64,000 bases of DNA, from positions 3,720,001 through 3,784,000 of the forward strand of contig NZ_CP157456.1 of the NCBI RefSeq assembly GCF_041549525.1, read 5' to 3'. Positions 17,010-25,406 of the stretch are shown piece by piece. The DNA is from Paenarthrobacter aurescens (lineage in GTDB: Bacteria; Actinomycetota; Actinomycetes; Actinomycetales; Micrococcaceae). The notes under the pieces were generated by a model. The model saw nothing but the letters and a program-made list of their open reading frames with translations. It did no database searches and was not told the origin of the DNA. Every line of letters begins with the position of its first letter. The first letter of the stretch is position 1. The position numbers and the translations under genes were made by a program.

Positions 17010-17459
17010 TCAGAAAGCCACAGCTGCTGCCACCCTTTGCGAGCGCCGAAGGCGAGCCACCAGCGTGGCGGCAAGCAACGCCGTCGTGATTTCCAGTCCG
17101 ATCACCAGCAACAGTTGCGCTGCCCCGGACGTATCAACAGCGCTCGACGCCGGTCCCCCGCCGTGGGCGTGTCCGGAACCGCCTGCTCCCAGCAGCAGGA
17201 CGGCATGAAGTCCCACCATCGCCAGGGCTGAGATGGTCACCTGATGGAGTGCGCCCACGCGACTGTGGCGCCAAATGTGGACCGTGCAGGGGACGCAGAC
17301 GGCGGCCAACGCGATCATGAGGATTCCCAGCCAGGCGTCGTGGTGTCCTGAAGCGGCGAGCCACAGGTGCACCAGGCAAGAGACTGCGGTGAGGGCCGCG
17401 CAGATCCGGGGATGGAGGACGGGCCCGGCTAACCGGACCCGTCCCGCCGTCGTGGTCAT
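17010..17459 (-). CDS. His-rich small membrane protein downstream of copper amine oxidase
   Basis: 149 residues from ATG at 17459, 20 bp after the amine oxidase stop on the same strand; the frame extends to 17570 but that part overlaps the oxidase gene. Four hydrophobic helices, with extramembrane His clusters (ASGHHDAW, VHIWRHSRVGALH, GSGHAHGGG) and one Cys-Thr-Val-His. Position and histidines suggest a link to copper supply for the oxidase, but this is inference; no known family was recognised. Confidence 0.7.
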   Translation of the reverse strand: MTTTAGRVRLAGPVLHPRICAALTAVSCLVHLWLAASGHHDAWLGILMIALAAVCVPCTVHIWRHSRVGALHQVTISALAMVGLHAVLLLGAGGSGHAHGGGPASSAVDTSGAAQLLLVIGLEITTALLAATLVARLRRSQRVAAAVAF

Positions 17460-17478
17460 GGTGTGTCCCGGAGCGGTT

Positions 17479-19458
17479 CTAGTGGCAGTGCCCGGCGGGT
17501 TCGCCGTGCTCGCCGTGTTCACCGGCAGCGGCGCTGTGGCAGCTCGACCCCGAGACGTTGGCGGGCACATCCAGAACCGGGCTGCGATCGAAGAACCCTT
17601 CGGGGCGGAGCTTGAAGCCTACGGTGTCCACCGGCATGATCGGCCAGTCCTCCACGCGCGGGAAGTGCGTGAGGCCGAAGGTGTGCCAGAGGACGATATC
17701 CTGGCCGTCAATGTCGCGGTCTTGGGCAACGTAGGCCGGCAGCCCGGCACCTCCGGAGTGTTGGTTCACAAAGTCGCCCGTGGGGTAACGCTCCTCGTCG
17801 GAGTAGCGGGTGACCCACACGTCCTTGGTGGCGAAAGCCGCGCGCTTGGCAATGGATGAGCCGGGATCGGCCAGCAGCGTGGGCTGGTTCTCTGAGTGGA
17901 GCTTGTAGCCGACCGGTTCGCCAAGACGGTTCTTCGACTCCGGGTTGGAAATGATCCACGTCCTTCCCGCGCGGGCGTCTGCCTCACGGACTGCCTCCGA
18001 CTCCTTGGTCAGGACTGTCCGCTTGCGGGAGAACGCATTGCCGCGCTCGTTGCCTTCACCCATGGCCTGGCGGACCACGTCCTCTTCTTCCACGCGGTTG
18101 GTGAAGCCGTCAATGGCCATGTCCAGGCGGGCGCTGAACAGGTGCTGGTGGAAGGGCGCGCCGAGCCCCGGGGCGAGCTGGGAGATGTTGTCCGAGCCGC
18201 CCTCCGGGAAGGCACTGGTGAAGACGACGCCGGTTGCCTTTGCTTCGAATTCGATGGTGCCGTCCAAGTAGAGGTACCAGTAGAAGCCGTAATCGTAGTT
18301 GCCGATGGTGGTGAAGAAGGAGATCACCAGGCGGCGGTTGCGGCGGGTGTAGTTGATGCCGGTCCAGAGGTCGGAGTGCTTGGACAGGATGCCCCAGTCT
18401 TCCTCGTGCATGCAGATGCCGTTGCGGATTTCGCGGGGGTTGCCGAAAGCGTCGCTGATGACCGGGCTGAGGTAGGTGATGTCGCCCAGGCAATCGCAGC
18501 CCAACTCCAGGGAGTTGGCGTATTGGCCCACCAGGTATTCGCCGGTGTCGAAGTAGTTCTGCCAGGACCGGATGGGTGAGGGATCGCCGTAGGGAACCAC
18601 CATTTCGGCGATGGAGGCGCGGTTGATGATGGGGCGCTTTGTCTCGCCGTCCTGGAAGGCCAGGTTGTGGAGGACAACGCCTTCGCGGACGTCGAAGCCC
18701 ACGTCAACGCTCCACTTTTCCCACTCAATGTGGTTCCCGCCAGTGACAGTGAAGCTTGGTCCTTCCGGCTGCGTGATGCTGATGGGCTTCTGGGTGGTGC
18801 GGAGCGGGCCGGTGAGTTCAGGGTCCGTGTAGTTTCCGTGCTCTGCCGGAATCGGCATGACGCCGAGGTCGATGACTTGTGTGACTTCCTTGTTGACCAC
18901 GTCCACGTAGGCTACGAGTCCATCCACGGGGTGCGCCCAGGCGCTGTCCTCGGGGAAGTCCTGCACAAACGCGAGCCCACGGAGGATGCGCCGGCCCCTT
19001 TCGTCGTCATATTCAAAGACGCCGGCGGACAACGGAGCAACACGGACCTTCTCCACGTCCAGATCCCGGGCCGCGAGGGCAGCGAGCCAACGCTCATCGG
19101 TGGCGAGGAGCGTCTCCACAACCTCGAATTCTTCCTCTAACACCGGGAGTTCACCGGACACTTTGGTGTCCAGTTTTGTTGAGGAGAGGATCTCGCCGCG
19201 GGTTACAGAGACAAGGACATCGGTGGGTGCGCCGCCGGAGATGTCGTGGAGGAAGACCCGGAAACGGCGGTCCTGCTCTGACTGGCCCCGGGCCGGGTCC
19301 ACCAGCCCCAAATAGGCGATGCGTTTCCCGGCACCAAGGTGGCCGGCGGCCTGCAGGATTCCCTGCACCTGGGAGATTTCGGCGCCCGTTGCCAGGGCGT
19401 ACTGTGATTCCTCAATGGCGGTGGCGTCGGTTGCTGTCTCAGTTGCTGTGGGCGTCAT
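17479..19458 (-). CDS. copper-containing primary amine oxidase (topaquinone enzyme)
   Basis: 659 residues. The topaquinone precursor is Tyr388 in [12 protein letters not shown] (consensus N-Y-D/E), close to position 382 of the Arthrobacter globiformis phenylethylamine oxidase. Copper ligands are [13 protein letters not shown] (H-x-H) and the distal His in [17 protein letters not shown]. It oxidises primary amines to aldehydes, ammonia and peroxide. The C-terminus carries a Cys/His tail ([15 protein letters not shown], then EPAGHCH) rich in potential copper ligands. A divergent TetR gene and palindrome lie upstream, and an aldehyde dehydrogenase lies 3 kb away. Substrate among tyramine, phenylethylamine or histamine is not decided. 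Confidence 0.95.
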   Translation of the reverse strand: MTPTATETATDATAIEESQYALATGAEISQVQGILQAAGHLGAGKRIAYLGLVDPARGQSEQDRRFRVFLHDISGGAPTDVLVSVTRGEILSSTKLDTKVSGELPVLEEEFEVVETLLATDERWLAALAARDLDVEKVRVAPLSAGVFEYDDERGRRILRGLAFVQDFPEDSAWAHPVDGLVAYVDVVNKEVTQVIDLGVMPIPAEHGNYTDPELTGPLRTTQKPISITQPEGPSFTVTGGNHIEWEKWSVDVGFDVREGVVLHNLAFQDGETKRPIINRASIAEMVVPYGDPSPIRSWQNYFDTGEYLVGQYANSLELGCDCLGDITYLSPVISDAFGNPREIRNGICMHEEDWGILSKHSDLWTGINYTRRNRRLVISFFTTIGNYDYGFYWYLYLDGTIEFEAKATGVVFTSAFPEGGSDNISQLAPGLGAPFHQHLFSARLDMAIDGFTNRVEEEDVVRQAMGEGNERGNAFSRKRTVLTKESEAVREADARAGRTWIISNPESKNRLGEPVGYKLHSENQPTLLADPGSSIAKRAAFATKDVWVTRYSDEERYPTGDFVNQHSGGAGLPAYVAQDRDIDGQDIVLWHTFGLTHFPRVEDWPIMPVDTVGFKLRPEGFFDRSPVLDVPANVSGSSCHSAAAGEHGEHGEPAGHCH

Positions 19459-19495
19459 GGCTGCCTCTTGTCCGGGACCTGTGATGGGTCAGGAT

Positions 19496-19521
19496 TTATT
19501 TTCTATAGGTGTAGAGAATAA
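19496..19521. promoter_or_regulatory. palindromic operator between amine oxidase and TetR genes
   Basis: TTATTTTCTATAG followed directly by GTGTAGAGAATAA is a 26-bp imperfect palindrome (10 of 13 positions pair). It is AT-rich against a GC-rich background, 38 bp upstream of the amine oxidase and 60 bp upstream of the TetR start. It is the likely binding site of that TetR protein. Confidence 0.65.
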
Positions 19522-19581
19522 CCAAAACGTAAGATGGGTCACAAGACCTGTCCGCCATTTATTTTTCCGGGAGCCCCTTCA

Positions 19582-20172
19582 GTGCCAAAGATTGTGGACC
19601 ACGATCAACGACGCCTCGAACTGGTGGACGCTACCTGGCGCATCATCGCAAAGCTGGGCATGGAAGGTGCCACCATGCGGGAGATCGCGGAGGAGGCCGG
19701 CTTCGCCAACGGCGCCCTGAAGCCCTACTTCCCTACCAAAGACTTGCTGCTGACGTCCGCATTCGGCCACGTTTTCAACCGCACCAACCAACGCATCGCC
19801 ACCATGACCGAGGGACTCTCAGGCCTCGCCGCCCTCCGCGCCTTCTGCGCAGAAGTTCTCCCGCTGGATGAGGAACGCGTCAACGAAGCCCGCATTGTCA
19901 TTCCGTTCTGGCAGAAGGCGCTCAACGACCCGGACATGGCAGCCCTTCACAGCGAGTCCATGAGCCAATGGCACACCACCATTGCGGCGCATTGCGCAGC
20001 AGCCCGCGCGGCAGGCGAGATAAAAGCGCCAATCAGGGACGCCGCCGTCGCCGATCACCTGCTGAACATGATGCTGGGCGCGCAGGTTGTTGTGGCCCTG
20101 TCCCCCGCCGAGCATTTCTCGCAGGATCTTTCGGGGCAGCTGGAGAACTACCTGGCGATGCTGGCGGCCTAG
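19582..20172 (+). CDS. TetR-family transcriptional regulator (BetI-like)
   Basis: 196 residues from GTG at 19582, preceded by GGGAGCC; an ATG at 19534 gives an atypical leader. HTH: GATMREIAEEAGFANGALKPYF, followed by PTKDLLLTSAFGHVF and an all-helical ligand domain. It is divergent from the amine oxidase and likely represses it until an amine or aldehyde binds. Confidence 0.9.
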   Translation: MPKIVDHDQRRLELVDATWRIIAKLGMEGATMREIAEEAGFANGALKPYFPTKDLLLTSAFGHVFNRTNQRIATMTEGLSGLAALRAFCAEVLPLDEERVNEARIVIPFWQKALNDPDMAALHSESMSQWHTTIAAHCAAARAAGEIKAPIRDAAVADHLLNMMLGAQVVVALSPAEHFSQDLSGQLENYLAMLAA

Positions 20173-20199
20173 CTGGTGGCGCCGGCCTGACCCAATCCC

Positions 20200-20237
20200 G
20201 GATTACATATTCATAGCGATAACGCTAGGATTACGAA
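20200..20237 (+). promoter_or_regulatory. operator-like sequence in front of the HTH/nucleotidyltransferase pair
   Basis: A 14-bp inverted repeat TAGCG-ATAA-CGCTA (20214-20227) is flanked by direct repeats GGATTAC at 20200-20206 and 20228-20234, the latter next to the start codon. This arrangement suits autorepression by the first gene product. Confidence 0.5.
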
Positions 20238-20984
20238 ATGCCGCTAAGTATCCCAGAACTGGCGAAGCGCCTCAACGTCAACGAGAGCCGGGTAAGGCAG
20301 CTCGTCCATTCCGGACGTATACGTGGCCAGCGAATCGGGGGACGCTGGATTATTGAAGAGTCCGACGCCGCCCAGTACCGGCCGGGCAAGCCCGCCGGTC
20401 GGCCGCTGTCCGAGCGAAGTGCCTGGCAGCTCGTGTCATGCTTCTGGGATGACCCCCAGCTTCACTCTGCCCTTGATTACTTTGAACCGTCGCCCCTTGA
20501 GAAACACCGCCTGAACGAACGCATCAGCCGGCTGCAGAACTCCCCCGGCCCGCTGGAGCTGCTGTCGGCATGGCTGGCTAATCGCGCCGAGAAGTTTGAG
20601 TTCTCCTCCAGCCCGGCAGACATCGCCGAGCTTCGGGAGGACAACCGAGTCCGTCCCTCCGGAGTCTCACACCCACGGTCAGGGCTGCTGGCCAACTCAG
20701 AACTGGAGGCCTACGTGCGCCGCGACGAACTCAAAGACATCGTCAGGGACTGGCTGCTGGTTGAGCCCGCCCCAGGCAAGAAACCGAATGTCATCCTCAG
20801 GGCAGCCGAGCACATCCCGGACGAACTTCCTCCCCTCTTGGTCGCGGCAGACTTGGCCGAACGGCCCGGTGTCCGTGAACAGCAAGCCGCACGCGAAATT
20901 CTTTGGAGCATCCATGCCCATCAAGCTTCCCGCGATGTTGGCCGAACAGCAGGAAGCATGGCAAGCCGTCTTCGAAATCCATAG
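20238..20984 (+). CDS. HTH protein, putative antitoxin of an AbiE-like pair
   Basis: 248 residues. The N-terminus is an excisionase/MerR-like HTH (SIPELAKRLNVNESRVRQLV, then GGRWIIEESDAAQYR). The remainder (about 60-240) is a helical domain I do not recognise, containing PNVILRAAEHIP and LPPLLVAADLAE. It overlaps the nucleotidyltransferase gene by 71 bp in another frame, implying tight coupling. In AbiEi/AbiEii systems an HTH-containing antitoxin precedes and represses a nucleotidyltransferase toxin; the layout here is the same, though the HTH type differs. Function as antitoxin is inferred. Confidence 0.72.
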   Translation: MPLSIPELAKRLNVNESRVRQLVHSGRIRGQRIGGRWIIEESDAAQYRPGKPAGRPLSERSAWQLVSCFWDDPQLHSALDYFEPSPLEKHRLNERISRLQNSPGPLELLSAWLANRAEKFEFSSSPADIAELREDNRVRPSGVSHPRSGLLANSELEAYVRRDELKDIVRDWLLVEPAPGKKPNVILRAAEHIPDELPPLLVAADLAERPGVREQQAAREILWSIHAHQASRDVGRTAGSMASRLRNP

Positions 20985-21636
20985 TGCGATGCCAAAGGGC
21001 TGGGTTCTGGTGGGAGGCCAGGCCGTCTACTTGCACGCTGTTGAGCGGGGCGCCCCGTTCGTACGGGCTACCAAGGACGCCGATATGGCGCTGGACATCC
21101 GCGCATACCCGAATATGCTGCACGACTTCACTGAACTCCTCGTGAAGCTTGGCTTCGAATCCTTGGGCGAATCCCCGGAAGGCTACCAGCATCGCTGGCA
21201 GCGTGGCAATGCCCTGTTGGACATCCTCATCCCCCGCCACCTGGGTGACCGGGCCGAGAAGCGACGAGGAGTCACAGGCGGAACCACAATTGCGGCCCCA
21301 GCCAGCCAACAAGCGCTCGACCGCTCCGAAACCGTCGACGTTCAAGCTGGTGCATCATCAGGCCGCGTGAACCGACCCACGATCCTTGGCAGCCTCATAG
21401 GTAAGGCAGGGGCTCTTACCATTATCAATGACCCCCTGCGGCAGCGGCACATAGACGACTTCCTCACCCTGACCTCTGTTATCCGGGCTTCCGACCTCCG
21501 TGGCGTCTCCTTCAAGCGCGCTGAAAAAGATCACTTGGCCAACATGCTTGGTCGCCTTGCAAATGAGCCACAGTTGATGGAACAGGTACCAGAAGGAGTC
21601 GAGGGCGTGGAACGTCTGCGTATCTCGCTGAATTAG
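20914..21636 (+). CDS. nucleotidyltransferase, AbiEii/MenT-like putative toxin
   Basis: 240 residues from ATG at 20914, preceded by TGGAGC. The polymerase-beta-like nucleotidyltransferase signature is clear: WVLVGGQAVYLHA (GG motif), then RATKDADMALDI with the metal-binding D-x-D, and a possible third acidic residue in ALLDILIP. Length and order match AbiEii-type toxins, which modify RNA or protein with a nucleotide and act in abortive infection. The upstream HTH gene overlaps it, and the frame ends 4 bp from the convergent LysE gene. It could instead be a housekeeping-type transferase; activity is not shown. Confidence 0.78.
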   Translation: MPIKLPAMLAEQQEAWQAVFEIHSAMPKGWVLVGGQAVYLHAVERGAPFVRATKDADMALDIRAYPNMLHDFTELLVKLGFESLGESPEGYQHRWQRGNALLDILIPRHLGDRAEKRRGVTGGTTIAAPASQQALDRSETVDVQAGASSGRVNRPTILGSLIGKAGALTIINDPLRQRHIDDFLTLTSVIRASDLRGVSFKRAEKDHLANMLGRLANEPQLMEQVPEGVEGVERLRISLN

Positions 21637-21640
21637 AGGC

Positions 21641-22294
21641 TTAGCTGGTGGCGCCTGATGCCACCACGCCCACGCCCAGTCCGGCAATCACGCCGCTGCT
21701 GACATGCTCGACGACGGTGCCCACCTTGGGGCGCTTGAGCCACCTCATCGCTTTGAACGCCACCACGGCGATCATGGACAGGTATGCGAAGGCGATCACG
21801 GCTACCACCACGCCCAGAATGAGCGAGGTGCCCATGGTGTCCCCGCCGTGGGGAATGAACTGCGGGACCACCGCCAAGTAGAACAGCCCTACCTTGGGGT
21901 TGAGCAGCGTGGACATTGCGCCGGCCCCCAGTGCGGAGAGTCGGCTGTACGGCAGCGGCGCATTCGCAGTGGCACCGGCTGCAGTGGCGGCCTTTGCTGC
22001 CTTCGCCGTCTTCCGGGATTTGATGAACGAGGAAACACCCAAATACAGCAAGTACAGGCCGCCCGCGATCTTGACCCAGCGGAACAATTCCGCGGACTGC
22101 TCAAGAATCGCGGCGAGGCCAACCCCCACCAGTGCTGCCCAGGCGATCGCGCCAAGGGCAGAGCCTGCCGCTGCGGCAATTCCAGCGCTGGGACGGTTCA
22201 GCGCGATGCGCAGTACCAGAAAAGTGTCCGGGCCAGGCGTCACGGACAGAACCAGGCAGAGGCCGGCGAAAGCTGCGAGGGATGCAAGAGTCAC
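21641..22294 (-). CDS. LysE/RhtB-family amino-acid exporter
   Basis: 217 residues from GTG at 22294; longer frames to 22456 give a non-hydrophobic leader. The family start is present (SLAAFAGLCLVLSVTPGPDT), with the STLLNPKVGLFYLAVVPQFI motif in the middle and six membrane helices. A central Ala/Lys-rich loop (KSRKTAKAAKAATAAGATA) is longer than usual. It exports an amino acid or analogue. It is divergent from the aldehyde dehydrogenase. Confidence 0.88.
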   Translation of the reverse strand: MTLASLAAFAGLCLVLSVTPGPDTFLVLRIALNRPSAGIAAAAGSALGAIAWAALVGVGLAAILEQSAELFRWVKIAGGLYLLYLGVSSFIKSRKTAKAAKAATAAGATANAPLPYSRLSALGAGAMSTLLNPKVGLFYLAVVPQFIPHGGDTMGTSLILGVVVAVIAFAYLSMIAVVAFKAMRWLKRPKVGTVVEHVSSGVIAGLGVGVVASGATS

Positions 22295-22455
22295 AGGCTC
22301 GATTATCAGGCACGGACGCCGCTTCTGAAAGCGTTCGCTTCCCGTCAAGGGGTGTTCGTGCAAAGACAAGGGACCGATGCGTGAGGCCCACCACACTGGA
22401 AACATCGCCGCGCGCCTCACTGGCCGCCAAGACTTACTACCCGAGCGGAGTACCA

Positions 22456-23868
22456 ATGGAGACTTACGACGCCCTCCTGACCTCGATCACCCCGGCCCCC
22501 GGCCAGGACAGCCGCACCATTCTGGACCCAGCAACGGGCCAGGCCGTGGGCGAAGCACCTGTTCACACGGTGGAAGACCTCGAAGCCGCCATCGCCGCCG
22601 CCACCACTGCGCAGCCGGCCTGGGCTGCCTTGGGCCACGACGCCAGGTCCGCTGCGCTCATGAAAGCAGCCGACGCCGTCGAACGCTCTGCCGAAGAACT
22701 CGCCCAACTCCTCTCCCGCGAGCAGGGCAAACCGCTCAACGGGCCGAACGCGCGCTTCGAAGTGGGCGCCTGCGCCGCCTGGCTCCGCGCCACGGCCGCC
22801 ACTGCCCTTGATCCCGAAACCGTAGTGGATGACGGCGAAACCCGGGCAGAACTGCACTACCGGCCCATCGGTGTGGTGGGTGCAATCGGTCCGTGGAACT
22901 GGCCCATGATGATCACCGTGTGGCAGATCGCGCCAGCGCTGCGCATGGGTAACGCCGTGGTGGTCAAGCCCTCCGAATACACCCCACTCTCCGTGCTGGC
23001 ACTGGCCTCGATCATCAACCAGGAACTGCCCGAAGGCTTGTTGTCAGTGGTCTCCGGCGGCCGCGACGTCGGCGAAGCATTGGCTGCACACGAGGCAATC
23101 GGCAAGGTCATGTTCACGGGCTCAACCGCTACAGGCAAGGCGATCATTCGTTCTTCGGCTGACACCGTCAAACGGCTCACGCTTGAACTTGGCGGCAACG
23201 ACGCCGGCATTGTCCTGCCCGATTCCGATCCCAAAGCAATTGCAGAGGGCCTGTTCTGGGGCGCTTTCATCAACACCGGCCAGACCTGCGCTGCCCTGAA
23301 ACGCCTGTACGTGCACGAGTCCCAGTACGAGGCTGTTTGCTCCGAGCTTGCTGCCGTGGCGGCTGCGATGCCCATGGGTAACGGCTTGGACGAGAACAAC
23401 GTCCTTGGCCCGCTGCAGAACCGGCAGCAGTACGAGATCGTGGCCCGGCTGGTAGAAGCCGCCCGCGATTCCGGCGCACGCATCCTGGTAGGCGGAAACC
23501 CCGACGCCGAGGCACCGGGCTACTTCTACCCCACCACGCTGGTGGCCGACATCGACAACGACAACCCGTTGGTGGCTGAGGAACAGTTCGGCCCGGCCCT
23601 GCCCATCATCAAGTACAGCACCATTGACGAGGCAGTGGCCAAGGCGAACGGACTCGACGTCGGACTGGGCGCCTCAGTCTGGTCCTCGGACCTGAACGCG
23701 GCACGCGAAGTGGCCTCCCGCATTCAAGCCGGCACTGTGTGGATCAACAAGCACGGAGCAGTGGATCCCCGCATCCCGTTCGGCGGCGCCAAGCAGTCCG
23801 GCTACGGCTTGGAGTTCGGCGCCGAAGGCCTCAAAGCCCTGGGAGTTCCGCAGATCATCAACGGCTGA
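22456..23868 (+). CDS. aldehyde dehydrogenase family protein
   Basis: 470 residues from ATG at 22456 (GCGGAG upstream). The family hallmarks are intact: GPWNWPMMITVWQIAPAL, VVVKPSEYTPLSV, FTGSTATGKAII, the general-base Glu in LELGGNDAGIV and the catalytic Cys in FINTGQTCAALKRLYV. It oxidises an aldehyde to an acid with NAD(P). It may deal with aldehydes from the amine oxidase 3 kb away, but other genes lie between, so the link is only suggestive. A long palindrome directly follows. Confidence 0.93.
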   Translation: METYDALLTSITPAPGQDSRTILDPATGQAVGEAPVHTVEDLEAAIAAATTAQPAWAALGHDARSAALMKAADAVERSAEELAQLLSREQGKPLNGPNARFEVGACAAWLRATAATALDPETVVDDGETRAELHYRPIGVVGAIGPWNWPMMITVWQIAPALRMGNAVVVKPSEYTPLSVLALASIINQELPEGLLSVVSGGRDVGEALAAHEAIGKVMFTGSTATGKAIIRSSADTVKRLTLELGGNDAGIVLPDSDPKAIAEGLFWGAFINTGQTCAALKRLYVHESQYEAVCSELAAVAAAMPMGNGLDENNVLGPLQNRQQYEIVARLVEAARDSGARILVGGNPDAEAPGYFYPTTLVADIDNDNPLVAEEQFGPALPIIKYSTIDEAVAKANGLDVGLGASVWSSDLNAAREVASRIQAGTVWINKHGAVDPRIPFGGAKQSGYGLEFGAEGLKALGVPQIING

Positions 23869-23875
23869 CGCCCCT

Positions 23876-23941
23876 CCCACCTGACTGGCATTAGTGGCTG
23901 TTATGACTTCTCATTCCAGCCACTAATGCCAGTCAGGTGGG
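23876..23941. repeat. long perfect palindrome between convergent genes (terminator-like)
   Basis: Arms 23876-23900 and 23917-23941 pair perfectly over 25 bp with a 16-nt loop. The left arm starts CCCACCTGACTGGCATTAG and sits 7 nt after the aldehyde dehydrogenase stop. The right arm encodes the last residues and stop of the convergent membrane protein. Sequence differs from the copies at 12358 and 48549, apart from a shared GGCATTA core. Confidence 0.85.
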
Positions 23942-24438
23942 TTCTTCGGGCGTATGGCGAGCGCCATCGCGAGGATGATCAGGCCAACTCCCGCGACGGC
24001 CACGCCGGCCAAGGAGTGTTCATACTTGGCAACGATTGCTGCGCATATGGCGAGGACTCCCGCTCCTGCAAGGAAAGGCCGCCGGGCACTGGCACCCCAC
24101 GCGAGGACCGCGACGCCGAAGTACGGGCTGTAGTTGAAACCCAAAGCCACATCAGCGAAAAAGAACGCCACGGCCACAAAGCACAGAAGTCCGGCCGCGC
24201 TGGTCCTGTAATTGAGAGCCCTGCAATAGAAAAAGACAATCAGCGCTGACACCAGGCTCAAGCTGAGGGTGGCCACTTGCAACGGTCCTGCTGCCAGAAT
24301 GTGGCCGCCCACATCAGCCAAAAGCAGGAACGCCCAAAGGAGCGTAAACACTCCAATGATCACGCCTGCAAACCGTGCAACCCGCTGTTCTTTGACGTGG
24401 TCCGGCTTGTTCCCTTGAAACGTCGCTGCCGTGGTCAT
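23923..24438 (-). CDS. hypothetical membrane protein, about five helices
   Basis: 171 residues from ATG at 24438. The soluble N-terminal 20 residues are followed by hydrophobic segments (VIIGVFTLLWAFLLLADVGG, ATLSLSLVSALIVFFYC, LLCFVAVAFFFADVALGF, FLAGAGVLAICAAIVA, VAGVGLIILAMALAI). The C-terminal residues PPDWH are encoded inside the palindrome arm. No family function recognised. Confidence 0.75.
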   Translation of the reverse strand: MTTAATFQGNKPDHVKEQRVARFAGVIIGVFTLLWAFLLLADVGGHILAAGPLQVATLSLSLVSALIVFFYCRALNYRTSAAGLLCFVAVAFFFADVALGFNYSPYFGVAVLAWGASARRPFLAGAGVLAICAAIVAKYEHSLAGVAVAGVGLIILAMALAIRPKNPPDWH

Positions 24439-24539
24439 CGGCTGCCCCCAATCCTTCCTGCGAACCTAGAGTCACTGCCTCCCACTTGTCCAGTCACAGG
24501 GTGGACCCGGTTGGGAGGCCGGGGGCGTTGCGTGTAACT

Positions 24540-25406
24540 ATGAGCAGCATGTCCCAGAAGATTGCGTACCAAGGTGAGCCCGGAGCCAACTCGGATCTGG
24601 CGTGCAAGGAAATGTTCCCCGAGCTGGAAAGCGTTCCGTGCGCAAGCTTTGAGGATGCCTTTGAGCTGGTTTCCACTGGAGAAGTGGATCTGGCCATGAT
24701 CCCGATTGAGAACTCCATTGCCGGACGCGTGGCAGATATCCACGTTCTTCTCCCGCAGTCCAAGCTTCAGATTGTTGGCGAGTTCTTCCTCCCGATCCAC
24801 TTCGACCTTTTGGGGATCCCGGGAAGCACCATTGAGGGAGCCACGGAGGTGCACAGCCATATCCACGCTCTGGGGCAGTGCCGCAGGATCATTCGGGAAG
24901 CGGGCCTCAAACCCGTGATCGCCGGTGACACAGCAGGCTCAGCGCGCGAAGTCAGGGACTGGAACGATCCGCGCAAACTGTCTCTCGCCCCGCCGCTCGC
25001 CGCCGGACTGTACGGCCTTGAGGTCCTGGCATCGGCGGTGGAGGACGATCCTTCCAACACCACGCGATTTGTTGTTCTGGCCCGGGAACGCGAACTTCCC
25101 AGCAAGGAAGAACTGCCAGGTCCTGCAATCACCAGCTTCGTCTTCCGGGTCCGCAACGTCCCTTCGGCCCTCTATAAGGCACTGGGCGGTTTTGCGACCA
25201 ACGGCCTGAACATGACGCGACTGGAAAGCTACATGGTGGGCGACGAGTTCGCTGCCACCATGTTCCTTTCGGATGTCGAGGGCCACCCCGAAGACGCTCG
25301 CCTCCGCCGGGCGTTGGAGGAGCTGGAGTTCTTCACCACCGAAGTGCGGATACTCGGCGTTTATGCCGCCGACGGCTACCGCGAACGGAACCCCGTGAGC
25401 GTTTGA
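24540..25406 (+). CDS. pheA: prephenate dehydratase
   Basis: 288 residues (ATG at 24540; a second ATG at 24549 is equally possible). The catalytic domain shows AYQGEPGANSDLACKEMFP, DLAMIPIENSIAGRVADIH and the essential Thr-Arg-Phe in PSNTTRFVVLARE. A C-terminal ACT domain (SFVFRVRNVPSALYKALGGF) carries LESYMVGDEFAATMF where many actinobacterial enzymes have ESRP; the LESYMVG type is familiar from alphaproteobacteria. It converts prephenate to phenylpyruvate for phenylalanine synthesis, with feedback through ACT. Its stop is immediately next to the arsO stop on the other strand. Confidence 0.93.
   Translation: MSSMSQKIAYQGEPGANSDLACKEMFPELESVPCASFEDAFELVSTGEVDLAMIPIENSIAGRVADIHVLLPQSKLQIVGEFFLPIHFDLLGIPGSTIEGATEVHSHIHALGQCRRIIREAGLKPVIAGDTAGSAREVRDWNDPRKLSLAPPLAAGLYGLEVLASAVEDDPSNTTRFVVLARERELPSKEELPGPAITSFVFRVRNVPSALYKALGGFATNGLNMTRLESYMVGDEFAATMFLSDVEGHPEDARLRRALEELEFFTTEVRILGVYAADGYRERNPVSV

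Noticed and set aside
24439..24539. Attenuator-like hairpin before pheA
   Set aside because: CCTCCC/GGGAGG and GTCC/GGAC can pair, but there is no leader peptide rich in Phe and no T-run.
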